Assembly: GCA_947643295.1 (NCBI GenBank)
Contig: CANRVM010000012.1
Location: forward strand, 1 to 15,137
DNA length: 15,137 nt
DNA from: an uncultured Mycoplasmatota bacterium
GTDB lineage: Bacteria; Bacillota_I; Bacilli_A; RF39; UBA660
Reading direction: 5' to 3'
Shown here: positions 1-7,307 of the stretch, piece after piece
Layout: each line of letters starts with the position of its first letter
Numbering within the stretch: the first letter of the stretch is position 1
Position numbers and translations under genes: made by a program
Notes under the pieces: generated by a model
Seen by the model: the letters and a program-made list of their open reading frames with translations, nothing else
What the model was told of the DNA's origin: nothing
The model's database searches: none

Positions 1-1224
1 ATTGCAGGAGAAAGAAGATATAAAGCCTCTGCCTTAGCAGGATTGACAAAAATTCCTGCGATAGTTAGAAACTTAGATGATAAAGAGACCTCTAAAGTTG
101 CCCTTCTAGAAAACTTACAACGTAAAAACTTGAATCCAGTGGAAGAAGCAAAAACTTATCAAAAAATTTTAGAATTAGATCAAATGACACAAGATGAGCT
201 TGCTAAGACAATGGGAAAAAGTCAATCAGCTGTTGCTAATAAATTACGTTTACTAGCATTACCAGATGAAATACAAGAAGCATTGTTAAAAGAAAAAATA
301 TCAGAGCGTCATGCGAGAAGTTTATTGAATTTAGAAGATGCAGAAAAACAAAAAGAGATGTTAAAAAAAATTATTGAAAATAAAATGACGGTAAGACAAG
401 TAGAAGAAGAAATAAAAGGAAAAACAGCAAATAATGATAACAGAATTGAGAATAAAGAACAAGGGGAGGTACTAGAGATAGCTATGAATAATGACATTCC
501 TTCTGAATTAAGTTTTATACCAAACAATCCATTAATGCCAAATTTAAATGGAGAAGCAAATGATACAAGTACTCCTATCTTAACTTCTATTCCAACTAAT
601 ATATCGAATCCAAATCAATTAAATGTAACTGAAAAAGAAGAAAAAACAAATAAATTTATTAATTTTGGTGATATCAAAAAGGAAACCCCAGATGAAGTGG
701 ATAACAGCGAAAGGGAAAGTAGAGGATTATTTTTTCAAAATACACAACCTTTAAATTTAGATGCATTAAAAGAGAATGCAATGGATATTAATAGTCCAAT
801 TGCTAATCCAAATTCAACAGGACCTAATTTAGATAGTCTACTAAATATTGCAGCACCGATTCCTACTGATGATACAACAGAAGAAGGTGGAGATGATTTC
901 CAATTTTTTTCTCCTGCTAAAGAAGCAATAAAAGAAAGCGAGAAAGAAGAGAATGATGATAATGAAGATTACTTCCAAGAACCTGATTTAATTCCTATAG
1001 ATTTACCAAATGAGGTAGAAATTGATAATGTGGAAAATGTTAATCTTAATAGTGATATTCAAGATGGATCGGCTATTATTATGAACGGTAAGAGTGATAT
1101 TAATCAAGCAATTGATAAGATTAGATCCTGTATAAAAGAAATAGAGTCTTTCGATTTAAAGGTAGAATATGATGAAATGAGTTTGGATAAATCATATCAA
1201 GTAATCATAAAAATCATAAAATAA
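1..1224 (+). CDS. noc: Noc-like ParB-family nucleoid occlusion protein, 5' end outside window
   Basis: The reading frame is open from base 1, so this is the 3' part of a longer gene; the TTG at 43 is not a credible start because it lies inside conserved sequence. Numbering from the codon at base 1, residues 2-6 (AGERR) are the CTP-binding motif of ParB/Noc proteins, and residues 63-88 form the helix-turn-helix (TQDELAKTMGKSQSAVANKL and following). Q75, K81 and R103 sit where Noc, rather than ParB, carries its DNA-specificity residues; the fourth position is A86, as in ParB. Noc binds scattered chromosomal sites, spreads with CTP and keeps the division ring off the nucleoid. After about residue 140 comes an Asn/Pro/Asp/Glu-rich segment of about 200 residues, then a compact helix-strand-strand tail (about 357-407). 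Noc of Bacillus is under 300 residues in total, so this extension is unusual. It directly precedes parA-parB, as in Bacilli. The family is firm; Noc rather than a second ParB is likely. Confidence 0.88.
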   Translation: MAGERRYKASALAGLTKIPAIVRNLDDKETSKVALLENLQRKNLNPVEEAKTYQKILELDQMTQDELAKTMGKSQSAVANKLRLLALPDEIQEALLKEKISERHARSLLNLEDAEKQKEMLKKIIENKMTVRQVEEEIKGKTANNDNRIENKEQGEVLEIAMNNDIPSELSFIPNNPLMPNLNGEANDTSTPILTSIPTNISNPNQLNVTEKEEKTNKFINFGDIKKETPDEVDNSERESRGLFFQNTQPLNLDALKENAMDINSPIANPNSTGPNLDSLLNIAAPIPTDDTTEEGGDDFQFFSPAKEAIKESEKEENDDNEDYFQEPDLIPIDLPNEVEIDNVENVNLNSDIQDGSAIIMNGKSDINQAIDKIRSCIKEIESFDLKVEYDEMSLDKSYQVIIKIIK

Positions 1225-1231
1225 AAATTAC

Positions 1232-1258
1232 AAAAGTAGACAAAAATCTACTTTTTTT
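1232..1258 (+). terminator. Rho-independent terminator after noc
   Basis: A perfect 9-bp stem (AAAAGTAGA at 1232-1240 with TCTACTTTT at 1247-1255) closes a six-base loop and runs into seven T residues ending at 1258. It begins 8 nt after the noc stop codon and separates noc from the parA promoter. Confidence 0.85.
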
Positions 1259-1288
1259 CATAAAAACATTTTAAAACACTTTAATTTT

Positions 1289-1302
1289 TGATACAATATA
1301 AT
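1289..1302 (+). promoter_or_regulatory. Probable sigma-A promoter of the parA operon
   Basis: An extended -10 element TGATACAAT (1289-1297) overlaps a second consensus -10, TATAAT (1297-1302). No strong -35 is visible; TTTTAA at 1269-1274 is at 17-nt spacing from the first -10 but matches poorly. The element lies between the noc terminator and parA, 25-30 nt before the parA start, where a promoter is expected. The start site cannot be fixed from sequence. Confidence 0.5.
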
Positions 1303-1326
1303 AAGTAAAAGAAGAAAGGTGATAAA

Positions 1327-2127
1327 ATGGGAAAGATAATTTCTTTAGTGAATCAAAAAGGTGGAGTTGGTAAGACAACAACAAGTATTAATCTTTCTGC
1401 ATCACTAGCAGTATTAAATAAAAAAGTATTATTAATTGATTTAGATCCACAGGGAAATACAACTACTGGAGTAGGTATTAATAAAGGAGATATAGAAAAA
1501 AGTATTTATGATGTCTTAATAGAAAATTGTAAAATAGAAGAAGCTATGATTAAGACGAAGTATAAAAATTTATATGTTTTACCTGCAACTATTAATTTAG
1601 CTGGATTAGACATTGAATTAATTGAAAAAAGTAAAAATGAGCCAGGTTTTTCAAAAGGGGAACAACTAAAACATTATCTAGAACCAATAAAAGAACGTTT
1701 TGATTATGTTATTATTGATTGTCCTCCATCTTTAGGTATTATCACAACGAATGCTTTAACAGCCTCTAATTCGGTTATTATTCCTGTTCAGTGTGAATTT
1801 TTTGCATTAGAGGGAATTATGCAATTGTTAAACACTATTATGTTAGCCCAAAAATCATTAAACCCAGAATTAGATATTGAAGGTGTTTTATTAACAATGT
1901 TGGATTCTAGGACGAATTTAGGATTCGAAGTAGTAGAAGATATTAGGAAATTCTTTAAAGAAAGAGTATACAATACAATTATACCAAGATTAATAAGGTT
2001 AACAGAAGCACCATCTCATGGAGAACCAATCATTGCATATGATCCGAAAAGTAGGGGTTCGGAAGCTTATATAAATTTAGCAAAGGAAGTGATTGAGAGA
2101 AATGGACAACATCAACAACAACAATAA
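1327..2127 (+). CDS. parA: ParA/Soj chromosome-partitioning ATPase
   Basis: This 266-residue P-loop ATPase of the MinD/ParA class works with ParB on the nucleoid to segregate origins; in Bacilli Soj also controls DnaA. The deviant Walker A motif KGGVGKTTT covers residues 11-19, with signature Lys11 and nucleotide-binding Lys16. Walker A' is IDLDPQGN, with Asp40 as the family's catalytic Asp, and Walker B is IIDCPPSLG with Asp131. There is no C-terminal membrane-targeting helix of MinD type, and the length is typical of Soj. ATG 1327 follows AAAGGTG (1314-1320) at good spacing. The C-terminus ends in a Gln-rich tail (HQQQQ) encoded by a CAA repeat that also encodes the Asn-rich start of parB in another frame. 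It is the first gene of the parA-parB-mscS-DUF951-abgT run. Confidence 0.97.
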   Translation: MGKIISLVNQKGGVGKTTTSINLSASLAVLNKKVLLIDLDPQGNTTTGVGINKGDIEKSIYDVLIENCKIEEAMIKTKYKNLYVLPATINLAGLDIELIEKSKNEPGFSKGEQLKHYLEPIKERFDYVIIDCPPSLGIITTNALTASNSVIIPVQCEFFALEGIMQLLNTIMLAQKSLNPELDIEGVLLTMLDSRTNLGFEVVEDIRKFFKERVYNTIIPRLIRLTEAPSHGEPIIAYDPKSRGSEAYINLAKEVIERNGQHQQQQ

Positions 2128-3010
2128 TAATATAAAAAGAAGGGCACTAGGCCGAGGATTAGAAGAATTATTTAATAACGAACCAATGGATTATAATAAG
2201 ATTGAGGAAAAAATCATTACAGAGACTCCAAAAGAGGAAATTGTTAAAATTCCAATTAGCGAGTTAAGATCAAATCCTTATCAACCAAGAAAAGTATTTG
2301 ATACTAAAAAATTAGAAGAACTAGCAACTTCAATCAAAGAACATGGTGTATTTCAACCAATTATAGCTAAAAAAAGCATTAAAGGTTATGAAATTATCGC
2401 AGGAGAAAGACGTGTGAAAGCATCTACTATTGCTGGCCTTTCTGAAATACCTGCTATTATTAAAGAATTTAGTGATAATGATATGATGGAAATTGCTCTT
2501 TTAGAAAATCTACAAAGAGAGAATCTTAGTGCAATAGAAGAAGCAAATGCATATCAGAATCTATTAAATACTCTAAACATCACACAAGAGCAGTTATCCG
2601 AAAAAATAGGAAAAAGTAGAAGTCATATTACAAATATGATAGGATTACTTTCTCTACCAACATTAACTCAAGATTTAATAAATAAAAAAGAAATCTCTAT
2701 GGGACATGCTAGGGTTTTATCAAAGTTAAAAGATGAAAATCAAATTAATGAATTAACTGATATGATTATTCACGATGGATTAAGTGTTAGAGGTCTAGAA
2801 GAATTGACTTCTGATAATAATCAATATAAAAGAAAAAATAAAGTGGTAAGAACGCATAAAGAAGTACCAAATGAATATTCTTATTTAGAAGGGAATCTTA
2901 GTGAGAAATTAGGTACTAAAGTAAAATTAAAATCCAATAAAATTGAAATTAACTTTACGAATTCAAATGATTTGAATAGACTATTAGAAATAATGAATTT
3001 GGATAAATAA
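2102..3010 (+). CDS. parB: ParB/Spo0J chromosome-partitioning CTPase
   Basis: This 302-residue ParB binds parS sites, loads as a CTP-dependent clamp and stimulates ParA. The N-terminus carries the ParA-interaction motif (RRALGRGLEELF, about residues 11-22). The CTPase domain includes SNPYQPR and GERR (G101-R104). The HTH contains GKSRSHITN with R173, M179, S184 and G201 at the specificity positions; R173 and G201 are ParB-type, unlike the Noc-type Q and R of the upstream paralogue. The last 40 residues form the usual C-terminal dimerisation domain. I place the start at ATG 2102; a TTG at 2093 is in frame but only 3 nt from the AAGGAAG at 2083-2089, and the spacing to ATG 2102 (about 12 nt) is rather long. 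The gene overlaps parA by 26 nt, so translation is probably coupled. No consensus parS site was seen within the window. Confidence 0.96.
   Translation: MDNINNNNNNIKRRALGRGLEELFNNEPMDYNKIEEKIITETPKEEIVKIPISELRSNPYQPRKVFDTKKLEELATSIKEHGVFQPIIAKKSIKGYEIIAGERRVKASTIAGLSEIPAIIKEFSDNDMMEIALLENLQRENLSAIEEANAYQNLLNTLNITQEQLSEKIGKSRSHITNMIGLLSLPTLTQDLINKKEISMGHARVLSKLKDENQINELTDMIIHDGLSVRGLEELTSDNNQYKRKNKVVRTHKEVPNEYSYLEGNLSEKLGTKVKLKSNKIEINFTNSNDLNRLLEIMNLDK
2107..2132 (+). repeat. CAA/AAT trinucleotide tract in the parA-parB overlap
   Basis: A short CAA-rich then AAT-rich tract lies exactly where parA ends and parB begins. In the parA frame it encodes Gln residues and the stop; in the parB frame it encodes a run of Asn. 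Such tracts can change length by slippage, and gain or loss of whole triplets would keep both frames. Confidence 0.7.
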
Positions 3011-3032
3011 AGAATATTAAGGAAGTGATGTA

Positions 3033-3845
3033 ATGAGTTTTAATCAAGATTATACGTTGCAAATAACAAAGATAGTGACTCCTATAATTTATATATTACT
3101 TGGGATTTTAGTTTACGAATTAATTCGAGTTTTTATTAAAAGAGCAATAAAAAAGAGTAATTTAAAGAAAAATCATCACAAAAAAAGAATGAATACAATA
3201 TCTAGTTTATTAATTAATATTAGTAAGTATGTTATTATCATTGTTGTATTTATATTGATACTTACTAATTTTGGAATCAATGTTTCCTCTATCGTTGCTG
3301 GTCTGGGAATTACAGCGGCTCTTGTTGGACTAGCTTTCCAGGATTTAGCAAAAGATTTCATCGCAGGGATTTCCATTATTATAGAAGATCAATATGAAAT
3401 TGGAGATACTGTTGAAATTAATGGATTTAAAGGAGAAGTTGTTGCTTTAGGATTAAGAAGTACGAGAATTAAAAATTTTACTGGTAAAACCCTAATTGTT
3501 GCGAATCATACAATCTCTCAAGTAATAAATTATAATTTATACAATAATTTAGCTATTATAGACATTTCTGTAGATTATGATGAAGATTTAGATAAAGTGG
3601 AAAAAGTATTAAATGATTTATCAGAAAAATTAAAAGGGAAAATTCCAAAGACAATAGGAGAAATTAACGTTTTAGGAATAAATAGTTTAGATAGTTCTTC
3701 TATCATATATAGAGTGTCATTAGAAACAAAACCAAATGAATATAATACTGTACAGAGAGTATTAAGAAAAGAAATAAAACTCGCTTTTGATAAGGCAAAG
3801 ATAAAAATACCTTTTGATCAAATTGAGGTGCATCATGGAAAATAA
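3033..3845 (+). CDS. MscS-family small-conductance mechanosensitive channel
   Basis: This 270-residue membrane protein has three predicted transmembrane helices, at about residues 12-34, 57-81 and 86-116. The third is the Gly/Ala-rich pore helix of MscS (VAGLGITAALVGLAFQDLAK), followed by the characteristic beta-domain start EDQYEIGDTVEINGFKGEV. The cytoplasmic cage domain fills the rest. The length is typical of the short MscS/YkuT class, which opens under membrane tension to release solutes after hypo-osmotic shock. ATG 3033 follows AAGGAAGTGA and starts 22 nt after parB, so it is probably co-transcribed with it. Its last codons overlap the next gene. Confidence 0.94.
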   Translation: MSFNQDYTLQITKIVTPIIYILLGILVYELIRVFIKRAIKKSNLKKNHHKKRMNTISSLLINISKYVIIIVVFILILTNFGINVSSIVAGLGITAALVGLAFQDLAKDFIAGISIIIEDQYEIGDTVEINGFKGEVVALGLRSTRIKNFTGKTLIVANHTISQVINYNLYNNLAIIDISVDYDEDLDKVEKVLNDLSEKLKGKIPKTIGEINVLGINSLDSSSIIYRVSLETKPNEYNTVQRVLRKEIKLAFDKAKIKIPFDQIEVHHGK

Positions 3846-4020
3846 GGAATATAATATTGGTTCTCATGTAGTAATGAAAAAATCACATCCATGTGGAAGT
3901 AATGAATGGGAAATTGTAAGAGTGGGAGCGGATATTAAAATAAAATGTGTTAAATGTAATCGCTGTATCTTTATTCCAAGAATTGAATTCAATAAAAAAT
4001 TAAAGAAAGTGATTTCATAG
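3835..4020 (+). CDS. DUF951 family small protein
   Basis: A 61-residue protein matching DUF951, a Bacillota family of about 60-70 residues often found next to ychF. The visible signature is MKKSHPCGSNEWEIVRVGAD followed by IKIKCVKCNRCIFIPR. The Cys residues (HPC, then CVKCNRC) look like a small zinc-ribbon or knuckle, but metal binding is inference. I chose ATG 3835, which has GAGGTG at 3824-3829 and overlaps the mscS stop by 11 nt; an upstream in-frame TTG at 3814 has no better ribosome binding site and would add residues unlike the family. The function of the family is unknown; position suggests translational coupling to mscS. Confidence 0.85.
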   Translation: MENKEYNIGSHVVMKKSHPCGSNEWEIVRVGADIKIKCVKCNRCIFIPRIEFNKKLKKVIS

Positions 4021-4032
4021 GAAGGATAGTAT

Positions 4033-5628
4033 ATGAAAGGAAAGAAGAAGTTAAAACTAAAAAAATTTTATTTTCATCCTATCACTATATTTTTAATATT
4101 AAGTTTAATAGTAGTTGTTCTTAGTGGGGTTCTATCGAAATTAGAAATGCAAGCAACATATAATACTATTAATAGAACAACGAAAGATTTAGAGACAACG
4201 ATTGTTTCTGTTGAAAATATGTTAAGCTTTGATGGAATGAAATTTATTATTAGTAATGCAACTACCAATTTTATTAGTTTCGCACCATTAGCATCTTTAT
4301 TGGTAGCTTTGATAGGATTATGTATAGCAGAAGCTACAGGATTTATAGAAGTATTTTCAAAAAGATATATCAGAAAAATATCTCAAACACAATTAACTTT
4401 TATGATTTTATTTGTCGCTACTATTTCTTCTCTTATTAATGAAATTGGTTATGCTATATTAATTCCACTAATTGCAATGGTTTATGAAACAAATGGAAAA
4501 AATCCTTTAACTGGAATTGTAACTGCTTTTTGTGGAGTAGCTTTTGGTTATGGAGTTTCAATCTTTGTAGGATCTATGGAAGTTTCTCTTATGGATTATA
4601 CCAAGAATGCAGCATCCTTAATTGATAAAACAATGCACATTAGCCTTACCAGTAATCTAATATTTATTATAGTAGCCTCTATTATATTATCTATTGTAGG
4701 AACAATTATTATTGAAAAAATAATAAGTCCTAAATTAGGAAAATATAAAGTTCCAAGTGGAATATCAAAAACAGAGGAACTTAGAATTATTGATTTAGAA
4801 GAGGAAGAACAGCATAAAATAGAAAGAGAGAAAAAAGAAAAAAGAGGATTACGATTTGCTCTTATTGCAGGTATTATCGGTGTTGTTATTTTTATCTATA
4901 TGGTAATTCCAAATTTACCAAATTCAGGAATGCTTTTAGATATGAAAGAAAAGACGTATCTAAATCAGGTATTTGGTGATAATTCTTATTTTCAGGATGG
5001 TTTTTCTTATATGATTTCATTACTATTCCTATTTATGGGATTATTCTATGGTATTGGTGCTAAGACAATAAGTAATGACAAAGAATTATTTGATAAAGCT
5101 GGAGAATATATGAAAAAAGCGGGTAGTATCATTATTTTAATCTTTGTAGTATCACAGTTTATTGCAGTATTTAAGAGAACAAATATTGGAACTGTTATTG
5201 TCGCATGGCTTGCTAATTTAATAGAATATTTAAACTTTAGTGGTATTCCATTAATTATACTTACACTAATAATAATATCTCTTGCCAATCTTTTTGTCAC
5301 AACACCAGGTGCAAAGTGGTTGATTTTTTCTCCAGTTGTTGTGCCAATGTTTATGCAGTCTAATATCTCACCACAGTTTGCTCAAATTGTGATGAGAGCG
5401 GGGGATTCTATGACCAATGGTATAACACCATTACTAGCTTGTTTTGTTATTTATTTAGGATATTTAAATATTTATAATTTTGATAAATCCACTCCTGTTA
5501 CGATTTCTCGTTCTATTAAAATAGTATCTCCCTATTTTGCTATTATTTCACTGACATGGATATTAATAATTATTGGATGGTATATTTTAGGACTACCAAT
5601 AGGACCAGGAGTATATCCAACTATCTAA
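4033..5628 (+). CDS. AbgT-family transporter
   Basis: This 531-residue polytopic membrane protein belongs to the AbgT family, which includes E. coli AbgT (p-aminobenzoyl-glutamate uptake) and YdaH/MtrF (reported antimetabolite exporters). Family signatures are the re-entrant segment NEIGYAILIPLIAMVYETNG, the segment GAKWLIFSPVVVPMFM, the RAGDSMTNGITPL motif (R455, D458) and the C-terminal GWYILGLPIGPG. The first transmembrane helix is at about residues 16-36, and many hydrophobic segments follow. A charged cytoplasmic stretch (about 250-275, Glu/Lys-rich) splits the two halves. ATG 4033 follows GGAAGGA, 12 nt after the DUF951 gene, so it is probably the last gene of the parA run. The substrate cannot be read from sequence; folate-precursor uptake and drug export are both possible. 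An AbgT gene in this origin-proximal cluster is unusual. Confidence 0.9.
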   Translation: MKGKKKLKLKKFYFHPITIFLILSLIVVVLSGVLSKLEMQATYNTINRTTKDLETTIVSVENMLSFDGMKFIISNATTNFISFAPLASLLVALIGLCIAEATGFIEVFSKRYIRKISQTQLTFMILFVATISSLINEIGYAILIPLIAMVYETNGKNPLTGIVTAFCGVAFGYGVSIFVGSMEVSLMDYTKNAASLIDKTMHISLTSNLIFIIVASIILSIVGTIIIEKIISPKLGKYKVPSGISKTEELRIIDLEEEEQHKIEREKKEKRGLRFALIAGIIGVVIFIYMVIPNLPNSGMLLDMKEKTYLNQVFGDNSYFQDGFSYMISLLFLFMGLFYGIGAKTISNDKELFDKAGEYMKKAGSIIILIFVVSQFIAVFKRTNIGTVIVAWLANLIEYLNFSGIPLIILTLIIISLANLFVTTPGAKWLIFSPVVVPMFMQSNISPQFAQIVMRAGDSMTNGITPLLACFVIYLGYLNIYNFDKSTPVTISRSIKIVSPYFAIISLTWILIIIGWYILGLPIGPGVYPTI

Positions 5629-5648
5629 CACCTTATTAGGTGTTTTTT
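5627..5648 (+). terminator. Rho-independent terminator overlapping the abgT stop codon
   Basis: The stem AACACCT (5627-5633) pairs perfectly with AGGTGTT (5638-5644) around a TATT loop, followed by Ts to 5648. The hairpin begins at the second base of the abgT TAA, so it ends the transcript immediately after translation stops. Confidence 0.88.
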
Positions 5649-5691
5649 GATAGATTAAAAAAGAAAAATAACAGTCATATAAAAAAATATA

Positions 5692-5700
5692 TGTTATAAT
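5692..5700 (+). promoter_or_regulatory. Extended -10 promoter element before the frameshifted relic
   Basis: TGTTATAAT is a perfect TATAAT with the upstream TG of an extended -10. No good -35 lies at the right distance (CAGTCA at 5672-5677). It sits about 30 nt before the relic's start codon, and AAGGAG at 5721-5726 is its ribosome binding site. It may now serve ychF downstream, for which I see no better promoter. Confidence 0.5.
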
Positions 5701-5731
5701 AATATTGTTATAGACAAAAAAAGGAGAAGTA

Positions 5732-6180
5732 ATGATAATATTAAAATAAAAACACAATTGTAAGAACAATTAAAGAAAGGGATTATAATGGCTATCTAAA
5801 ATTATTTAATGAAGAAGATTTTGGCTGTATTGGGATAAATAAAATCAAAAAACCTTCTTTATATGAAACCAAGAGATTCTTAGAATCTGTTATTGATAAG
5901 GAAATCATAGATGAAGAGGTTATCATTTTAGAATCTAAGAAAGAATTTATACAGTAAAAGCAAAAAAAGAAAACAAGGATTTAAAAATACAGGCAGAGGT
6001 AGATTGCTTATGAAGGAGTAGATGTAAAAATGTTAAGTGAAGTAAATGACATAATAAAACCAATATTTTTAGATTACGCTATCATAAAACAAGAAAGTCA
6101 AAGATGGGATTAGAAAAAGTTGTGAGATCTTTCAAAAAATTTTAAAGTCTCCACTATATACTTATTTAGATAATTTATAA
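5732..6180 (+). pseudogene. Frameshifted relic of an unidentified gene
   Basis: A strong Shine-Dalgarno (AAGGAG, 5721-5726) and ATG 5732 start a frame that stops after five codons. One extra A in the run at 5743-5746 explains this: one base fewer would join the ATG to a frame open to about 5954 (RTIKERDYNGYLKLFNEEDF and following). Protein-like sequence then continues after further shifts: frame change near 5939 (IYTVKAKKENKDLKIQAEVD), another near 6008 (YEGVDVKMLSEVNDIIKPIF), another near 6110 (GLEKVVRSFKKF) and a last near 6140 (KSPLYTYLDNL, stop at 6178-6180). The pieces add up to about 150 residues in order. The N-terminal part weakly recalls acetyltransferase openings, but I do not recognise the family. 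Four or more indels mean it is almost certainly inactive, unless the assembly has homopolymer errors. Confidence 0.65.
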
Positions 6181-6198
6181 AAGAAAAGAGGTCATAAT

Positions 6199-7299
6199 AT
6201 GAGTTTAACTGCAGGAATTGTAGGACTTCCAAATGTAGGAAAGTCAACTTTATTTAATGCGATAACAAATCAAAAAATATTAGCAGAAAATTATCCATTT
6301 GCAACGATTGAGCCTAATGTTGGTATTGTTAATGTACCAGATTCTAGAATGGATAAATTAAAGGAAATGTATGAACCAAATCGTTTTATTCCAACTGCTT
6401 ATGAATTTACTGATATTGCAGGATTAGTAAAAGGTGCAAGTAAAGGAGAAGGTTTAGGTAATAAATTTTTATCTCATATTAGAGAAGTAGATGCTATTGT
6501 GGAAGTAGTGAGATGTTTCGATAATTCAAAAATTATTCATGTAGATGGAACCATTGATCCAATTAGAGATATTGAAACCATTAACCTAGAATTAGCAATA
6601 TCCGATTTAGATATTATTAATAATCGATTAGATAAAATTAAGAAAAAAGCTAGAACGACAAAAGATAAAGACACTTTATTAGAAGTAGAAGCATTAGAAA
6701 AAGCAAAGGATGCTTTAGAAAAAAATATTCCATTAAGACAAGTTGACTTTCAAGAGGATGAAAAAAAAGTGTTAAAGTCTTATAGTTTTCTAACCATAAA
6801 ACCAATTATTTATTTAGCTAATATTAATGAGGATGAGTTAGAAAAAGAAGATAATGAGTATGTAAAACTAGTAAAAGATTATGCGAAAAAAGAAAATTCA
6901 CAAGTAGTTAGTTTATGTGCTAAAGTAGAAGAAGATTTAAGTGAATTAGATAAGGAAGAAAAACAAGAAATGCTAGAAGCATTGGGGTTATCTACCTCAG
7001 GGCTTGATCAATTAATAACGGCTACTTATGACAAATTAGGTTTAGCTACTTATTTTACAGTAGGAAAAGATGAAGTAAGAGCATGGACTTTTAAAAAGGG
7101 AATGAATGCCAAGGAGTGTGCAGGTATTATTCATACAGATTTTGAAAAAGGATTCATACGGGCAGAAGTAATATCATATAGTGATTTGATAGAAAATGGT
7201 TCAGAATTAAAAGTGAAGGAAGCTGGAAGAGCAAGACTAGAAGGAAAAGACTATTTGATGCAAGATGGGGATATTTGCCATTTTAGATTTAATGTGTAG
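6199..7299 (+). CDS. ychF: YchF/OLA1 redox-regulated ATPase
   Basis: This 366-residue Obg-related P-loop protein has the length typical of YchF. G1 is GLPNVGKST (residues 9-17), G3 is DIAGLVKGASKGEGLGNKF starting at D72, and the G4-like motif is NINE (N208-E211), the NxxE form that gives the YchF group its preference for ATP. A coiled-coil insertion lies around residues 130-180 and the C-terminal TGS domain includes VRAWTFKKGMNAKECAGIIH. YchF associates with ribosomes and acts as a negative regulator of stress responses in several bacteria. ATG 6199 has AAAGAGGT upstream (6184-6192). It is preceded by the frameshifted relic and followed after 8 nt by an unknown gene. No clear promoter of its own is visible. 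Confidence 0.97.
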   Translation: MSLTAGIVGLPNVGKSTLFNAITNQKILAENYPFATIEPNVGIVNVPDSRMDKLKEMYEPNRFIPTAYEFTDIAGLVKGASKGEGLGNKFLSHIREVDAIVEVVRCFDNSKIIHVDGTIDPIRDIETINLELAISDLDIINNRLDKIKKKARTTKDKDTLLEVEALEKAKDALEKNIPLRQVDFQEDEKKVLKSYSFLTIKPIIYLANINEDELEKEDNEYVKLVKDYAKKENSQVVSLCAKVEEDLSELDKEEKQEMLEALGLSTSGLDQLITATYDKLGLATYFTVGKDEVRAWTFKKGMNAKECAGIIHTDFEKGFIRAEVISYSDLIENGSELKVKEAGRARLEGKDYLMQDGDICHFRFNV

Positions 7300-7307
7300 G
7301 TGAACTT

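Noticed and set aside
43..45. TTG 43 as the start of the noc gene
   Set aside because: The frame is open to base 1 and encodes the conserved AGERR motif upstream of it, so the true start is outside the window.
6157..6162. TATACT as a -10 for ychF
   Set aside because: No -35 at 16-18 nt spacing (only A-rich sequence) and no extended -10; too weak to list.
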